Positions 23,891 to 34,697 of a stretch of DNA of 64,000 bases are shown here, piece by piece (the stretch's first letter is position 1; every line of letters starts with the position of its first letter). Made by a program: the position numbers and the translations under genes. The notes beneath the pieces are model-generated. The model was not told where the DNA came from and did not search any database. It saw only the letters and a list, made by a program, of their open reading frames with translations. The stretch is taken from the NCBI RefSeq assembly GCF_008728515.1, contig NC_044980.1, forward strand, positions 28,226,290 to 28,290,289, in the 5' to 3' direction. The DNA comes from Papio anubis (lineage: Eukaryota; Chordata; Mammalia; Primates; Cercopithecidae).

Positions 23891-25770
23891 CATGCTAATT
23901 CAAAATATTAATAATAAATTAAACATAGTGGAGTAGCATAGGTGAGCCTCTATTTGAATTTAATTTCTCCATAAATCTAAACCAGTTCTAAGAAATAAAG
24001 CATATTAACATGGAAAAAGAAATCCTGGGACTACCCATGTATTGAGGAAACACTTCATCATGTTGCTTTTATCTTGGATCTGTTGGACTAGAGAGGTGTA
24101 CCATGGAAAGGTTTTTAGGGTACATGGAAACTCCTCAATCTGTGTGAAAACTTCCATCCTTGTATTTTACAGTTTGTGCTGCAATTTTATTGTAGATGTT
24201 GATCTGAGCTTTTAAAACCCACATTGAAGTGTTACATTAACTTGAAGTCTATTGCCATTTTTGCAAATCTTAATACATTTCTTAAGCAACTTAACTCAGA
24301 TAAAACATTTCTTCACAGATAAATCCTTTTCCAAGTCTTGGACTGTAATTTTAGTTATGGAAAATTTCCAAAACATTAAGTAACCAATATATTAAAACTT
24401 TTATCCAAAATTGTACAGCTCATTCATTTAGCTTTGTTCCTGTCTTTTAAAACACCATTGTCAGTTTACATGGTATCTTCTTTGGTCTCTCCTCCCAGCA
24501 CATGATTTTGTTGTTATTTTCAGAGCCTTTGGGAAAGAATGACCAGTCCCATGTGATTTTGGGTAGACTATATATTTCTATCTAAATCTTAGTGTCCGTG
24601 TCTTGAAGAACCCTGGCAGCAGCAGCATTTTGATTAAACTGATAACTCAGGTTTCATGCCAGTTGGATGCACAAAAGTCTTGACTTCACATTTGCTGTGA
24701 CTGCACTGCAAATAAAAGATAGATAGTTCAAACTATTCTGATTAAAAGTTCTGATCACAGTTGCATAATGGTTTGGCCACTCTGAATATGAAATAGGCTA
24801 AATGAATTATAGCACATGAACTTAATCAACTTCATCTTGTTTATATCCAGGCTCCTCTCCAACTCATCAAGGTCATTTTGAATTTTTATATACAGCTTTT
24901 AAATGTGCTAATTGTCCTACCAAATTGGTGGCCACTGTAAATTTGCATTTCACTAAAGATAAGCACTCTGCTTATCGTTCTAATCATTAATTTTTAAAAT
25001 GTTTAATAGTAGCATACTAAGAATGACCTCAACAAAAAATATAGTTAGCACTTAAAATTTCAAAAGATGATACTTTATCAATTGCCTGACAACTCAATAT
25101 TTTCCAGCGGTTAAAAAAATAGATTTGTTTCTTAAAGTACGAAGTTGTGTTTATCTGTGTGCAAATGCTAGTGTCAGGCATTTTGATCTTAGAACTAGAA
25201 AGTAGGGAATATGTCTATGTTATTCCTTGGTGATATTTTGATACACTATCACTTTTATTTGATTTGCCTGCAATTAAAATATCCCACCTATCATCCCTTC
25301 TTCTTTCTGTCTTATGTGACCTCACTTTTACAGCAACCAATACTTGAAATATTTGGGGCCTGTACTTCACCACTGTGCCTGGTTCAATCACCTTAACATC
25401 CCATTTCAATTTGACACCTTCCAAAGCCCGCAGCGGCATTTTTACTCCATTCTTCCTTAGGCAAAAACACATTCTCATACCTCAGAACTTGCCACAATGA
25501 TATGACAACATTTCAAAAACGTGGATGTCAAGCATCCTTCCACAACTATCCTATTGTTCCACCTTTATTTTAATATCCTTCTAAATACTAATTTCTAATT
25601 TTAATCTCAACACACCAATGCAGCCCTATCACCTTTCAAGATTCACATTTTCCTTCATATGCTGTTTCTTCTTTGCTCAGGCAAGAAAATCTATGGAATG
25701 GTATTATCATTCTTCAGCAAACCCAGCTTCGTACTCTTTGGCCTCTTTGCCTGTGCTTGACTTATTATGT
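23891..25770. other. Unassigned AT-rich DNA
   Basis: No gene recognised. The overlapping short frames at 25211-25478 lie on opposite strands and have no known motif. Confidence 0.4.
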
Positions 25771-25779
25771 ATTAATTTG

Positions 25780-26235
25780 GCCAAGCAGAAAACATACCAT
25801 AAAACTTGTAGTTTAAAGCAACAAAGATATATTCTGTCATACTTGTATAATTTAAGTCTGAAATCAAGGTTTTGGTAGGCCGTGTCTTCTGAAGGTCTCC
25901 CAGGGAAGAATTCCCTACTCTTCTCATTTATTTTGGTTGATGGCAATCCTTAGTATTTCTTGAATTCACTCAGCAATTCTGCCTCCCACTACAATTTCTT
26001 GTGTACCTATCTCTCACACGACCTTGGCCCCCTTGAGGTGGGTCTTTCATCCAAATCTCCCTCCTCCTTATAGAATACCAGTCATTGTTAATTAGAGTCC
26101 CCCAAATCCACATAAATGCATCTTTAATTTGATAACCCTGCAAAGATTCTATTTCAAAAATGAAGTCACCTTGAGGTGTTCAAAGTAGACATAAAATTTT
26201 GAGGGGATATTATTCACATAGTACATGACAAGCTG
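25780..26235 (-). mobile_element. MLT1-like MaLR LTR
   Basis: The + strand follows the reverse complement of an MLT1 LTR: 'gcagaaaacataccataaaacttg', 'gaaatcaaggttttggtaggc', 'tctgaaggtctcccagggaagaattcc', 'gatggcaatccttagtatttcttg', 'ccaaatctccctcctccttatagaataccagtcattg', 'gcaaagattctatttcaaaaatgaagtcacctt' and a final part near 26200-26235. It is non-coding and diverged. Confidence 0.72.
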
Positions 26236-26610
26236 TAAACTTGTTAGACTCCACAAAAATTTCTGTTGGATTTTCAAACTGATTTCATAGTATATCTGCA
26301 GAAAATAACATGTGAACTGGCCACTTAGAAATCATGGACAAGAACCAGTAATACCCCTTACATCCAAAAATTCTTCCTATTCGTTAGAAATGAAAGTCCA
26401 CTCTCTTAGGGTTATTTTACTTCTTTCTTTGATTATCTAAAAAGTATGTTTTAAGAAAGTTGAGATGATAACTCACATAACTAGCCACTGCCATTTACTA
26501 TAACCAGGACTGAGCATTCAATACATGATCTCATCACCTTCCACTTACTGGAGAATTAGACTCAAAAAGAGTTGCCCATTTTTCTCACTGTAGTATTTTT
26601 TATTCCTTAC

Positions 26611-26918
26611 TTTTTTTTTTTTTTTTTCCAGGATGGAGATCTCACTGTCACCCAGGCTGAGGCAGTGGCGCAGTCAGTCGGGCTCACTGCAACCTCTACC
26701 CTCCTGGGTTCTAAGTGATTCTCCTGCCCCAGCTCTCCTGAGTAGCTGGGATTACAGGTACCCGCCACTGCCTAGCTAATATTTGTATTTTTAAGTAGAG
26801 ACAGGGTTTCACCTGCTGCTGGGCTGGGGTTGGTCTCGAACTCCTGACCCCTAAGGATTCACTCCATCTCGCCTCCCAAATGCATGGGATTACAGGCATG
26901 AGCCACCGTGCCTGTACC
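26611..26918 (-). mobile_element. Alu (AluS-like), inverted
   Basis: A 17-base T run at 26611-26627 is the poly-A tail. It is followed by CTCACTGTCACCCAGGCTGA, GGGCTCACTGCAACCTCTAC, TGAGTAGCTGGGATTACAGG and, at the 5' end, GGGATTACAGGCATGAGCCACC. Several small unusual indels relative to Alu are present (around 26660-26680 and 26813-26835). Confidence 0.95.
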
Positions 26919-27383
26919 TTATTTTCACTATTTCACAATACTAATGAATCATTGACTTCATGTTCTGCTACAGGAAAACAACCTCCATTTATTCTATACT
27001 CATTTCTATTTCATCCTGCTATATTTTGGGAAAATAGAAGCCAACATCACTAAAATTATTTTATTTATGTTTATAACTCTATTTTGCCAAATTCTTAAGT
27101 TTTCCTCTGTTTTCACCCTTTATGAGAAATTGTATCGCTTATTCACTCCAGCTGACCACATTTTATATTTTAATATTTTTGTTAGTTGCATGACAACAGT
27201 ACTCTCCAGACTCTTCTATTGTTTAGTCATCAGAAGATGCAACGACTTGCCTCTTCCTAATTTTAACTAACTGCTCAGTGCTGAGGGCCTTTAGAACAAC
27301 CATTTCAGCCTTCTTTTCAGTGATACTTGGATTTCTAAATAGACTCTAAAGGATGATTTCATCCCACAGCCTTGAGGTCTCTG

Positions 27384-27414
<31 letters not shown>

Positions 27415-27777
27415 AGGCCTTACTTCATCCAGTGATCCAATTAGATTAGGTGTGTCAGAATAGAAACCTATGCCACATTCTATTCTGGTCTTACCTCTAG
27501 TGTGATACTCCTCATCTAGGATTTCAAAACAAAATAAAACAACAACAGCAACAATAACAAACATGTAGACAGAGAATCGTGAACAGATAACAGTAGGGAC
27601 CAAGCATGTTATCTCTAGGAGTATGGTGGGTAGAGGCAGCATAAAGTGTGCTGTGTATATAGACTAAAGGATAAATTATATTCAAGAGAAATAAAAAGAT
27701 TCACAAACAAGTTCAAGAAAGAATATCGGGATAATGAGGAGGGGAGACTGTGAATGAGTCCAGACTACAAAGCATCA
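26919..27777. other. Unassigned DNA with (TG)n
   Basis: No gene recognised. The 67-codon frame at 27067-27270 and the 98-codon minus frame at 27346-27642 show no known motif; the latter crosses the (TG)n repeat. Confidence 0.4.
27391..27414. repeat. (TG)12 microsatellite
   Basis: Twelve uninterrupted TG units follow a short ATATATA run. Confidence 0.95.
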
Positions 27778-27779
27778 TT

Positions 27780-28578
27780 CTAAATGCAAAGAAGAAGACA
27801 TTTATGCAGCCAACACACATGAAAAAGCTCATCATGGCTGGTCATTAGAAAATGTAAATCAAAACCATAATGAGATACTATCTCACACCAAAGTTAGAAT
27901 GGTAGTCATTAAAAAGCCGTAGAAACAACAGGATGCTGAGAAGATGTGGAGAAATAGGAACACTTTTGCCACTGTTGGTGGAGTGCAAATTACTTCCAAC
28001 CATTGTGGAAGACAGTGTGGTGGATTCCTCAAGGATCTAGGACTAGAAATACCATTTGACCCAGCAATCCCATTACTGATATATACACAAAGAATTATAA
28101 ATCACTACCTTACTATAAAGACATTAATGCACAAGTATGTTTATTGTGGTACCATCTATTGGGCCAGCAAAGACTTGGAACCAACTCAAATGTCCATCAC
28201 TGATAGACTGATAAAGATAATGTTGCACATATAAACCATGGAATACTACAGCCATGAAAAAGGATATTAATGTCCTTTGCAGGACATGGATGAAGCTGAA
28301 ACCATCATTCCCTACAACCAACACAAGGACAGAAACCAAACACTGCATTTTCTCACCATGAGAACACATGGACACACAGGGAGGAACAAATACACACTGG
28401 GGCCTGTCAGGCTCTGAGGCTAGGAAGGGATAGCATTAGGAGAAATACCTAATGTAAATGATGGGTTAATGGGTGCAGCAAAACCACCATGGCACATGTA
28501 TACCTATGTAATGAAACTCAAAATGCTCTGTATATGTACCCTAGAACTTAAAGCATAATAATAATAATAATAATAAGA
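27780..28578 (+). mobile_element. L1PA-like 3' end, 5'-truncated
   Basis: Sense-strand L1 sequence starts at the ORF2 segment 'gaagacatttatgcagcc' and runs through ORF2's end into a 3' UTR containing GGCCTGTCAGGCTCTGAGG, 'gatgggttaatgggtgcagc' and 'gtaccctagaacttaaag'. It ends in an (ATA)n tail (about 28556-28578). The open frame at 27944-28234 is a remnant of the ORF2 C-terminus: it contains the L1-typical LEIPFDPAIPLL, but stops follow. The copy is truncated to about 0.8 kb and cannot mobilise itself. Confidence 0.95.
28556..28578. repeat. (ATA)n tail microsatellite
   Basis: About seven ATA units form the expanded tail of the preceding L1. Confidence 0.9.
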
Positions 28579-31190
28579 TAGATGTCTTTAAAGAAAAATA
28601 TGTATACTACCTCTAAATTGAAACTTGAATTAATTGACATGAAGGAAGTACAATAAATAACGATGAAAACATCCTTATAAATAATAAGTCACCACTGATG
28701 TGCTTTATATTTAAGTGATACTAATGGTTTTATTACAGTAAGGAGACTCTTTTGGTAAGCAATTAATAACTACAATTTTAGTGGACAAATGTAAAAGCTA
28801 TGGAATAATGAAGAAAATAATGAAGAGTCTTCAGGACTTGTGTGTAAAGGGCACAAACAAAGTATTAGATATAAATTTAAAATGCATTTGTAATGAATTA
28901 ATACAATTTTTGTAAAATAAGGAAATTTTAACAATTTTAGTATTTTTAACAGTGTGAAAATTATTGCAAATTTTAGTGAACATTAGAAATAAAAGTAAGA
29001 AATAAATAAGTATTAGCAAAATAACATTTTAATAGTGTAACAACCATTCTTAATGTTCTTAAAGACCACAAATAGTTTGACCTAAAATTAAGAGTATACA
29101 AAAATTACAATTAGGAAATAATTTTTTGAGGCGGAGTCTCAAGCCTGCTTCAGGCTGGAGTGCAGGAAATAATTTTAAAGAATTGAAATTAGAAATAATA
29201 TAAAAATGGAGAGGATATAAAATCTGTGTGGAACTAGTCAATGGCGACCTTATAATATGGTTTCCGTCTCAACTAAGAATATTTTGTCTAAACTTATGAC
29301 TCACCAGGAAAACATATCATTTGAGAATCTATTGATAAGGTCTGCCATGTAAATATTCTAAAGTTCCTTTCAGATAACTTCAATATATATGCATGCATAC
29401 AAACACACATACACAGTTGTATGTCTGTGTAATATGATATACAGAGATATGTTTAATATCTTGTTATATGTTATGTTATAAATACTTATAAAATCTTTTA
29501 TATAGGAAACAATATACATTATTAAAAGCATAAAAGAACATTAAATATGTCTCAACATGCACAGCATTTTTTCCCTAAAAGAATGTATGTATTGCTTAGT
29601 AAAATATAATTTTTCAACTTTTTACTGCATACCATATAATAAGTTAGATGTGTTTGGTGAAGCATTATAACTTATTCCCATAATAGAGTAATAAATACTT
29701 ATTCTTAGAAGACAAATATAAACATTTCAAAAATGTCTCTTTATTGCTGCTTTGTTTTGAAAAGGGTTAATAACTTAAATATTCTGGAAATGTATTTCCT
29801 TTTTAAAATACTTAAAACATATTTTTCAAAGAGCTACATAATTATAGATACAATATATACTATTAATAAAGCACAAACACATGTCTATAAATTTGCTAAT
29901 GAATTTTAAAATCCACACATCTAAAAATAGAAGGCATTAAAACTGAGTCAAGAAGAAATAATCTATTTATATACGTTTAATTATCGACGTTGAATCAGTT
30001 GTTAAAAGCTTTCTACCATCCAAGAAAAGAGAAAAAATAAATACAAATAAAACACATACAAAAAGTAAACCTGATGATTTTACAGGTATACTCTTTGAAG
30101 TCTTCAAGGAAGACATAAATGGAAATCTTCTGGCTTTTTCCCATAAAGAGGAATACCTCCTTTTAATAATGGGGATGTAGCAGCCATAGAACCATATCTA
30201 ATGCTAAACATGAGGGATGAGAAGATGGAGCAATTGTCAGAATCCAGAGACAGAGAGAATAATGTGGAGGGAGCTCTCTCTCTTTTGATTGTTCAAGGGT
30301 CCATTGAACGTCCACTCTACAACCAAACTGCTCTGTCATAGTTCATACACGGCAGTTCTGTTCAGCTCACAGAACATAGTAAAAATAACATCTAGAAGGA
30401 TTCACAAGAGAGACATTCCACTGCTGAAAAACCTTATTTTGCAAAATTAAATATGCACACACACACAGATATACTCTTAGATAACAGAAACTTATGAATG
30501 CTTTATTAATTGTGTGTGCGCGTGTGTATATTCTCATGAGTACATAAGAGGATGTTAACATTCAACAGGATCTTCCATAGAAATTTATTTCTCTTTGTTT
30601 TACTTTTCATTGTGTTGTGCTGAATTACAAAGATTGAAGCTATTCTAGGGTGTGAGCATATTTCTCCTCATACTTTCCCTACCATGCGACTTATGGTATG
30701 TATTTAAAATATTTCCCCACATCAATTGTGTATTCGAAGACTGAATTCTTCCCACCCAGTCATTATAAAGAATGAGGAAAAGTTATCTGAGGCTGGAAAC
30801 CAATGGAATTCCATAGTAAATGACACACAGTGAAAAATAGTAGTGTCAGAGTTGATGACAGAAAGGAAAACATCAAGATTACACATTGCTTTTCAGAAAT
30901 GATTCTGGACTTACTCTGAATATGACAGAAGCCATTGGATGAATCTGATCTGAGGGGTGACCACATCTGATATGTTTAAGAACGACCCCTCTGGGAAATA
31001 GAAACTAGACTTGTGAGGCAGCATAAATGTGGAAGCAAGGAATTAGATGACGATTATATCAACATTCTAGGAAAGAGATGATAGATAACTGCTTGAACCA
31101 GAGTGTCTGCAGGGGATGTAGTAAACAGTGGTCAGATTTGTTCATGGATAGTAAGGAGTTGGGAATATTAAAACATTTAGTGATGGATAT
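28579..31190. other. Unassigned AT-rich DNA
   Basis: No gene recognised over about 2.6 kb apart from a tiny Alu fragment at 29113-29176. Short (CA)/(TG) runs occur at about 29398-29416, 30456-30466 and 30511-30526. Confidence 0.45.
29113..29176 (-). mobile_element. Ultra-short 5'-truncated Alu with 13-bp TSD
   Basis: A 38-bp insert (29126-29163) carries TTGAGGCGGAGTCTC at one end and CAGGCTGGAGTGC at the other. These are the reverse complement of the last part of an Alu right arm, with a small rearranged middle. It is flanked by a perfect 13-bp direct repeat AGGAAATAATTTT at 29113-29125 and 29164-29176. The structure fits an Alu insertion truncated very close to its 3' end. Confidence 0.8.
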
Positions 31191-31752
31191 ACAGTTGACT
31201 CCTGAACAACCCTGGAGTTAGGGGCTGAGACCTCAGTACCAAATCATGTATAACTTTTGGTAATAGGCTTTTAACTACAAATGGCTGCTGCGTAGAGGCA
31301 CTACTGATGATAACATAAACAGTTGATAGTTGATTAGCACACATTTTCTATATTATATGTATTATATACCGTATGTTTTTTGAGACAGGGTCTGGCTCTA
31401 TTGCCCAGGCTGGAGTGCAAATGGAGTGATCACAGCTCACTGCAGCCTCCACCTCCCAGGTTCAAGCAATCCTCCTGCCTCAGCCTCCCAAGTAGCTGGG
31501 ACTACAGCCCTGTGCCACCAAGCCTCACTAAATTTTGTATTTTTGGATTTTTGTTTGTTTGTTTGTTTTTGTAGAGAAGGGGTCTCCCTGTGTTGTCCAG
31601 GCTGGTCTTGAACTCCTGGGCTCAAGTGAACCTCCTGCATTGGCCCCTTAAAGTGCTGGGATTAGAGGCATGAGCCACTGAGCCTAGCCTTATATACTGC
31701 CTTCTGACAACACAGATGCTAGAAGGAAGAAAAAGTTATTAAGAGAATCATA
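31191..31752 (+). mobile_element. Tigger-like DNA transposon, interrupted by an Alu
   Basis: The left edge CAGTTGACTCCTGAACAACC, after a TA, matches a Tigger-type terminal inverted repeat. 'ttaggggctgagacc', 'tataacttttgg', 'taacataaacagttga' and 'ttatatgtattatatacc' follow. The match resumes after the Alu (31372-31689) with 'aaaagttattaagagaatcataag'. The right end is not seen: the SLC66A2 retrocopy begins at that point. No transposase frame is present. Confidence 0.72.
31362..31699 (-). mobile_element. Alu (AluJ/S) inserted in the Tigger-like element
   Basis: The inverted Alu body is at about 31372-31689: TGAGACAGGGTCTGGCTCTA, CTGGAGTGCA, AGTAGCTGGGACTACAGCC, a (GTTT)n expansion at about 31549-31570, and GCATGAGCCACTGAGCC at its 5' end. 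It is flanked by TTATATACCG (31362-31371) and TTATATACTG (31690-31699), a 10-bp duplication with one mismatch. The duplicated bases belong to the Tigger-like element, so the Alu came later. Confidence 0.92.
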
Positions 31753-31849
31753 AGAGGTGTTCCATCAGACAGAGGTACAGAGAAGAGTACCGTGGCAGAG
31801 CAGGACAAACATTAAGAGAGGATTGCACAGGATAGCTGCAGCAATGTGG

Positions 31850-32660
31850 AGGTGATCTCAGTGTGTCTTTGGGTTCAGAAGCCGCAAGCGGCCAGAGAGG
31901 CTTGGAGCCAGGGGTGGACATCACCCTGCCTACTGGGTGGCACAGATACTGGGCATGAAAGCAGAAGGCTTGGATTGGCTTCTGTCCTGCTGCACCATCT
32001 GGTTTCCTGCGGGGCGACTGGGACCATGGCCTTTGGAGGGGTGGTCCCATGTATGCCACAGTACAAAGATTTTGGGAGGACCCAGAATGCTAATGGCTTC
32101 TCTGCCTATGCATGTCTGGTGCTACTGGTGGCCAATACACTGCTGGTTTGGAAGGCATTCTGTGCTGTCTTTCCCATGGCAGAGCATACTCATGATCTTG
32201 ACCTCTTTGCTGATGTTGGAACTCTGTACTATGCGGCCTGGCAAAGGAACCAAATATAAAACGCCCGCCTTTGCAGACTCCCATTCTCAGCACTTCTGGC
32301 ACCGGGGCAGTTTCATGAGCTACGTACACTGTGTCTTGGTCTTCACGAAGGTGACAGGCAGCCACACTTACCTGTTCATCCAGCTCTGCCTGCGGAAACC
32401 CTGGATTTCCTGGCCAAGGCCACACAGAGAGTGCAGGAGTCCTACCAGCAAGCCCGGCCACCTGTGCACACAGGGCACGAGCATCAAAATGGTGCTCGTG
32501 AGGACAAGCAGCGACACCTTCAAGACTGACCTTGCAGTTCTCCGTCTGTTGCAGGTGTTGGTGGACCTGGCCGTCCCTGGGGCGAAGTGCAGCCACAAGC
32601 CCACCACCTCTCCAGAATGCCGGTTGCAGCATTGTAGGCCAAGGTCAGAGGCAGCCAGAG
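31850..32660 (+). pseudogene. SLC66A2: Processed pseudogene (retrocopy) of SLC66A2/PQLC1
   Basis: Conceptual translation, followed across frames, matches the PQ-loop membrane protein SLC66A2 (formerly PQLC1) over most of its length. The start region reads MKAEGLDWLL from the ATG at 31955. A PQ-loop segment reads GGVVPCMPQYKD with RTQNANGFS (about 32034-32105). Later come WFGRHSVL, MILTSLLMLELCT, HFWHRGSF, YVHCVLVFTKV, SIKMVL and LLQVLVDLA. The parent is spread over several exons; here the parts are contiguous with no intron, so this is a retrocopy. It is broken: frame changes occur near 31985, 32142, 32390 and 32465, and about nine codons are lost near 32527. The second PQ-loop region (about 32420-32465) is degenerate. 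Upstream sequence to about 31759 may be the parental 5' UTR. The overlapping minus-strand frame (32090-32632) is a shadow. Confidence 0.9.
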
Positions 32661-32905
32661 AGGACTAGGAAGTGTGGCACCCGCGCAGGCGCTGACTGGG
32701 ACGTTGTGTTTCCCGGATGCCGGAGGTTGGGCACCGTGTCCCCTGCAGGCTGACAGGGGGTCTGTGGGAAGAGATGGCGTCTGAGCGTCAAGTTCTGGAT
32801 TAGGACCCTGTGGAGGTCTCAGGGCGGGCGGTGGGGACCACTGTATTCTCCAACGCAAGAACGCGGAGAATGGATTTTCTCACTCGAGGGGTGGAGAGGT
32901 CAGGT
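32661..32905 (+). other. GC-rich segment after the retrocopy (probable 3' UTR copy)
   Basis: GC-rich, non-coding sequence directly continues the pseudogene up to the next Alu. The simplest reading is 3' UTR of the retroposed transcript, but I cannot confirm this without comparing it with the parent mRNA. Confidence 0.45.
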
Positions 32906-33220
32906 ATTTGTTTGTTTTGTTTTGTTTTGAGGCGGAGCTTTGCTCTTGTCGCCCAGGCTGCTGGAGTGCAGTGATGGCATGATCTGAAGCTCCTGCAACC
33001 TCTGCCTCAGATTCAAAGGGGGATTCTCCCACTTCGGCCTCCCAAGTAGCTGAGATTACAGGCGTGCACCACCACGCCCGGCTAATTCTGTATATTTTTT
33101 AGTAAAGACAGTGTTTCACCATATTGGTCAGGCTGGTCTTGAACTCCTGACTCCAGGTGATCCACCAGCCTTCGCCTCCCAAAGTGCTGGGATTACTGGC
33201 GTGAGCCACCGCCCAGCTGA
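32906..33220 (-). mobile_element. Alu (AluS-like), inverted
   Basis: The tail is degraded to (TTTG)n at 32907-32928. It is followed by GAGGCGGAGCTTTGCTCTTG, TCGCCCAGGCTG, CCAAGTAGCTGAGATTACAG, GCGTGCACCACCACGCCCGG and CTGGCGTGAGCCACC at the 5' end. Short TCAGGT repeats at 32900-32905 and 33229-33234 may be the flanks. It sits inside the GC-rich block behind the SLC66A2 retrocopy. Confidence 0.94.
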
Positions 33221-33279
33221 GGCGTTTTTCAGGTGATAGTAAAAGCGTCTTTGCCCACTTCCTCTGAAACACGCATGCG

Positions 33280-33300
33280 TACACACACACACACACACAC
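33280..33300. repeat. (CA)n microsatellite
   Basis: About ten CA units adjoin the GC-rich block. Confidence 0.92.
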
Positions 33301-34480
33301 CTGGCCTACAAACTGGCAAAAGGAAACTTCCAGGCCCTGAGGGATGCTTGGTGGCTCAGGAGCCTTCCTGATGGTGGGCCTTGGCCCAGCTCAGGATTAC
33401 CAGCATCTCTGGCCTCCTGGTGGGTTGAGGACTCTGCCCGGACCGGTGCGGGCCTTAGGCGAGAAAGAAGACATGGCGTCAGGAGTCCCCGACGTCGCTC
33501 GATCTCTAGAGTCTTAGGCCTCAGCGCGCCCCTGACTGGATACCCACCGTTTGGACGAAGCGGCCTCTGCGCCCCAACGCGTTGGGCACCCACAGCAGTG
33601 CGTGGGTGTTCTCTGCCCACGGTTCTCGTGGAAAGGAGGCCGCAAGGACGCAGTGGTCCCCGTGCTCTCGATTGCATCACAGCCCAGATTGACCTTCCAG
33701 GCCCGGCCACCTCCGGGGACTTGGCCCTGCCACCCTAGTGCGCACCCTGATGCCTCGCTGCCTTACTGGCGTTTCCGGGCGAAACTAGGGTGGACACCCC
33801 GGGGAAAGCCCGGGCCAGCCAGGGTCCTAACCTGGCTGGGGATGAGCCAGACTGCGCCCAGGAGTGTTCCAGTCAGTCTCCAGTTCTGAGTCCCAGCGAC
33901 TCGCGGACAGACCCGGAGGCCCAGGGGGAGGAGAGCTGGACCCCAGGCTGCTTGCCCGACTGGCCCCAGCCACCTCCTGGGAGAGGTGGAGTCCCGCTGC
34001 GGAAACCCCACACACTCTAGGTTTCCCTCCCACACACTTTGGACAGCTTGCAGCCCATCTTCCAGGACAGAGAAGACGTCGAGTCAGGGGAGGGGATGCC
34101 GGCAAGGCGCCCTAAGGATCTGCAGGGCCCGGCTGCTGCAGGGCGCCTTGGCCTGCCCTGGGCTCTGGGCCTGAAGCGACCCTCAAGGGCGGTGGGCGGC
34201 AGCGCAGGTGCCCCTGCTGTCCCCTGCCCGCTGCCCACCCGGCCGTCTTGGGTCCCAGAGTTCAGAAGAGTCCACTGCTTCTGGCGGCAATGGGAGAAGC
34301 TATTCTGATTTGTCACCCCATATTCTGCCCCATACTCCCGTTTCCAGTTAACATGAAATCACCTCTCTGCTTTCTCCACACCCCAGATCTGGCTCCAGCC
34401 TGCACCCCCAGGGTTCCTAGAGTGCTTCCCTAGAAGCTCCCATAGGGGTCCTCCGCGCTTTCCTTCTGGAGGGTGGAGGG
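33301..34480. promoter_or_regulatory. Isolated GC-rich CpG-island-like block
   Basis: About 1.2 kb is strongly GC-rich in an otherwise AT-rich window. Between 33421 and 34300 I count roughly 55 CpG dinucleotides. With base composition near 63% GC this gives an observed/expected ratio near 0.6, at the classic CpG-island threshold. Clusters such as CAGCGCGCC, ACGCGTTGGG and ACTCGCGGAC are intact. Many open frames on both strands (60-134 codons) arise from the high GC and scarcity of stop codons; none shows a known domain. It may be the retroposed 3' UTR of SLC66A2, or a separate island with promoter activity. No TATA box or start site can be set from sequence alone. Confidence 0.6.
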
Positions 34481-34587
34481 GCAGCTTCACGTCATAAGTT
34501 AATTTAATCAGCCAAAAGCAGCTAGGACTTCAGTGTTATTTGCTGCGGCTGGCGGGAAAATGTTCAAAGTTGTTTCTTCCTCCTGAG

Positions 34588-34620
34588 TTGTTCTCGGAAA
34601 ACAAAAACAAACAAACAAAA
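34588..34620. repeat. A-rich (AAAAC)n run
   Basis: A short AAAAC/AAAC-rich stretch follows the GC-rich block. It could be a degraded poly-A tail of a retrocopy ending here, an alternative to the 35106-35113 tail. Confidence 0.6.
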
Positions 34621-34697
34621 GAACTCTTGAGTGCTTGAGTGAGGATCTTGCTTAGCTCTTTGGCCTGTAAGATGCTTTGAACATTTCAATTTTATTT

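Noticed and set aside
32090..32632. 180-codon minus-strand open frame
   Set aside because: It is antisense to the SLC66A2 retrocopy, in GC-rich DNA with few stop codons; no domain is visible.
31937..32668. 243-codon + frame as a live gene
   Set aside because: Only parts of the frame match SLC66A2; other parts of the parent protein lie in different frames, so the frame is a chance read-through of a pseudogene.
33306..34316. Overlapping 60-134 codon frames on both strands of the CpG-rich block
   Set aside because: High GC lowers stop-codon frequency; frames overlap on both strands and show no known domain.
34588..34620. A-rich run as the definite poly-A tail of the SLC66A2 retrocopy
   Set aside because: No poly-A signal lies at the right distance and no flanking duplication is seen; the 35106-35113 tail with AATAAA fits better, though neither is proven.
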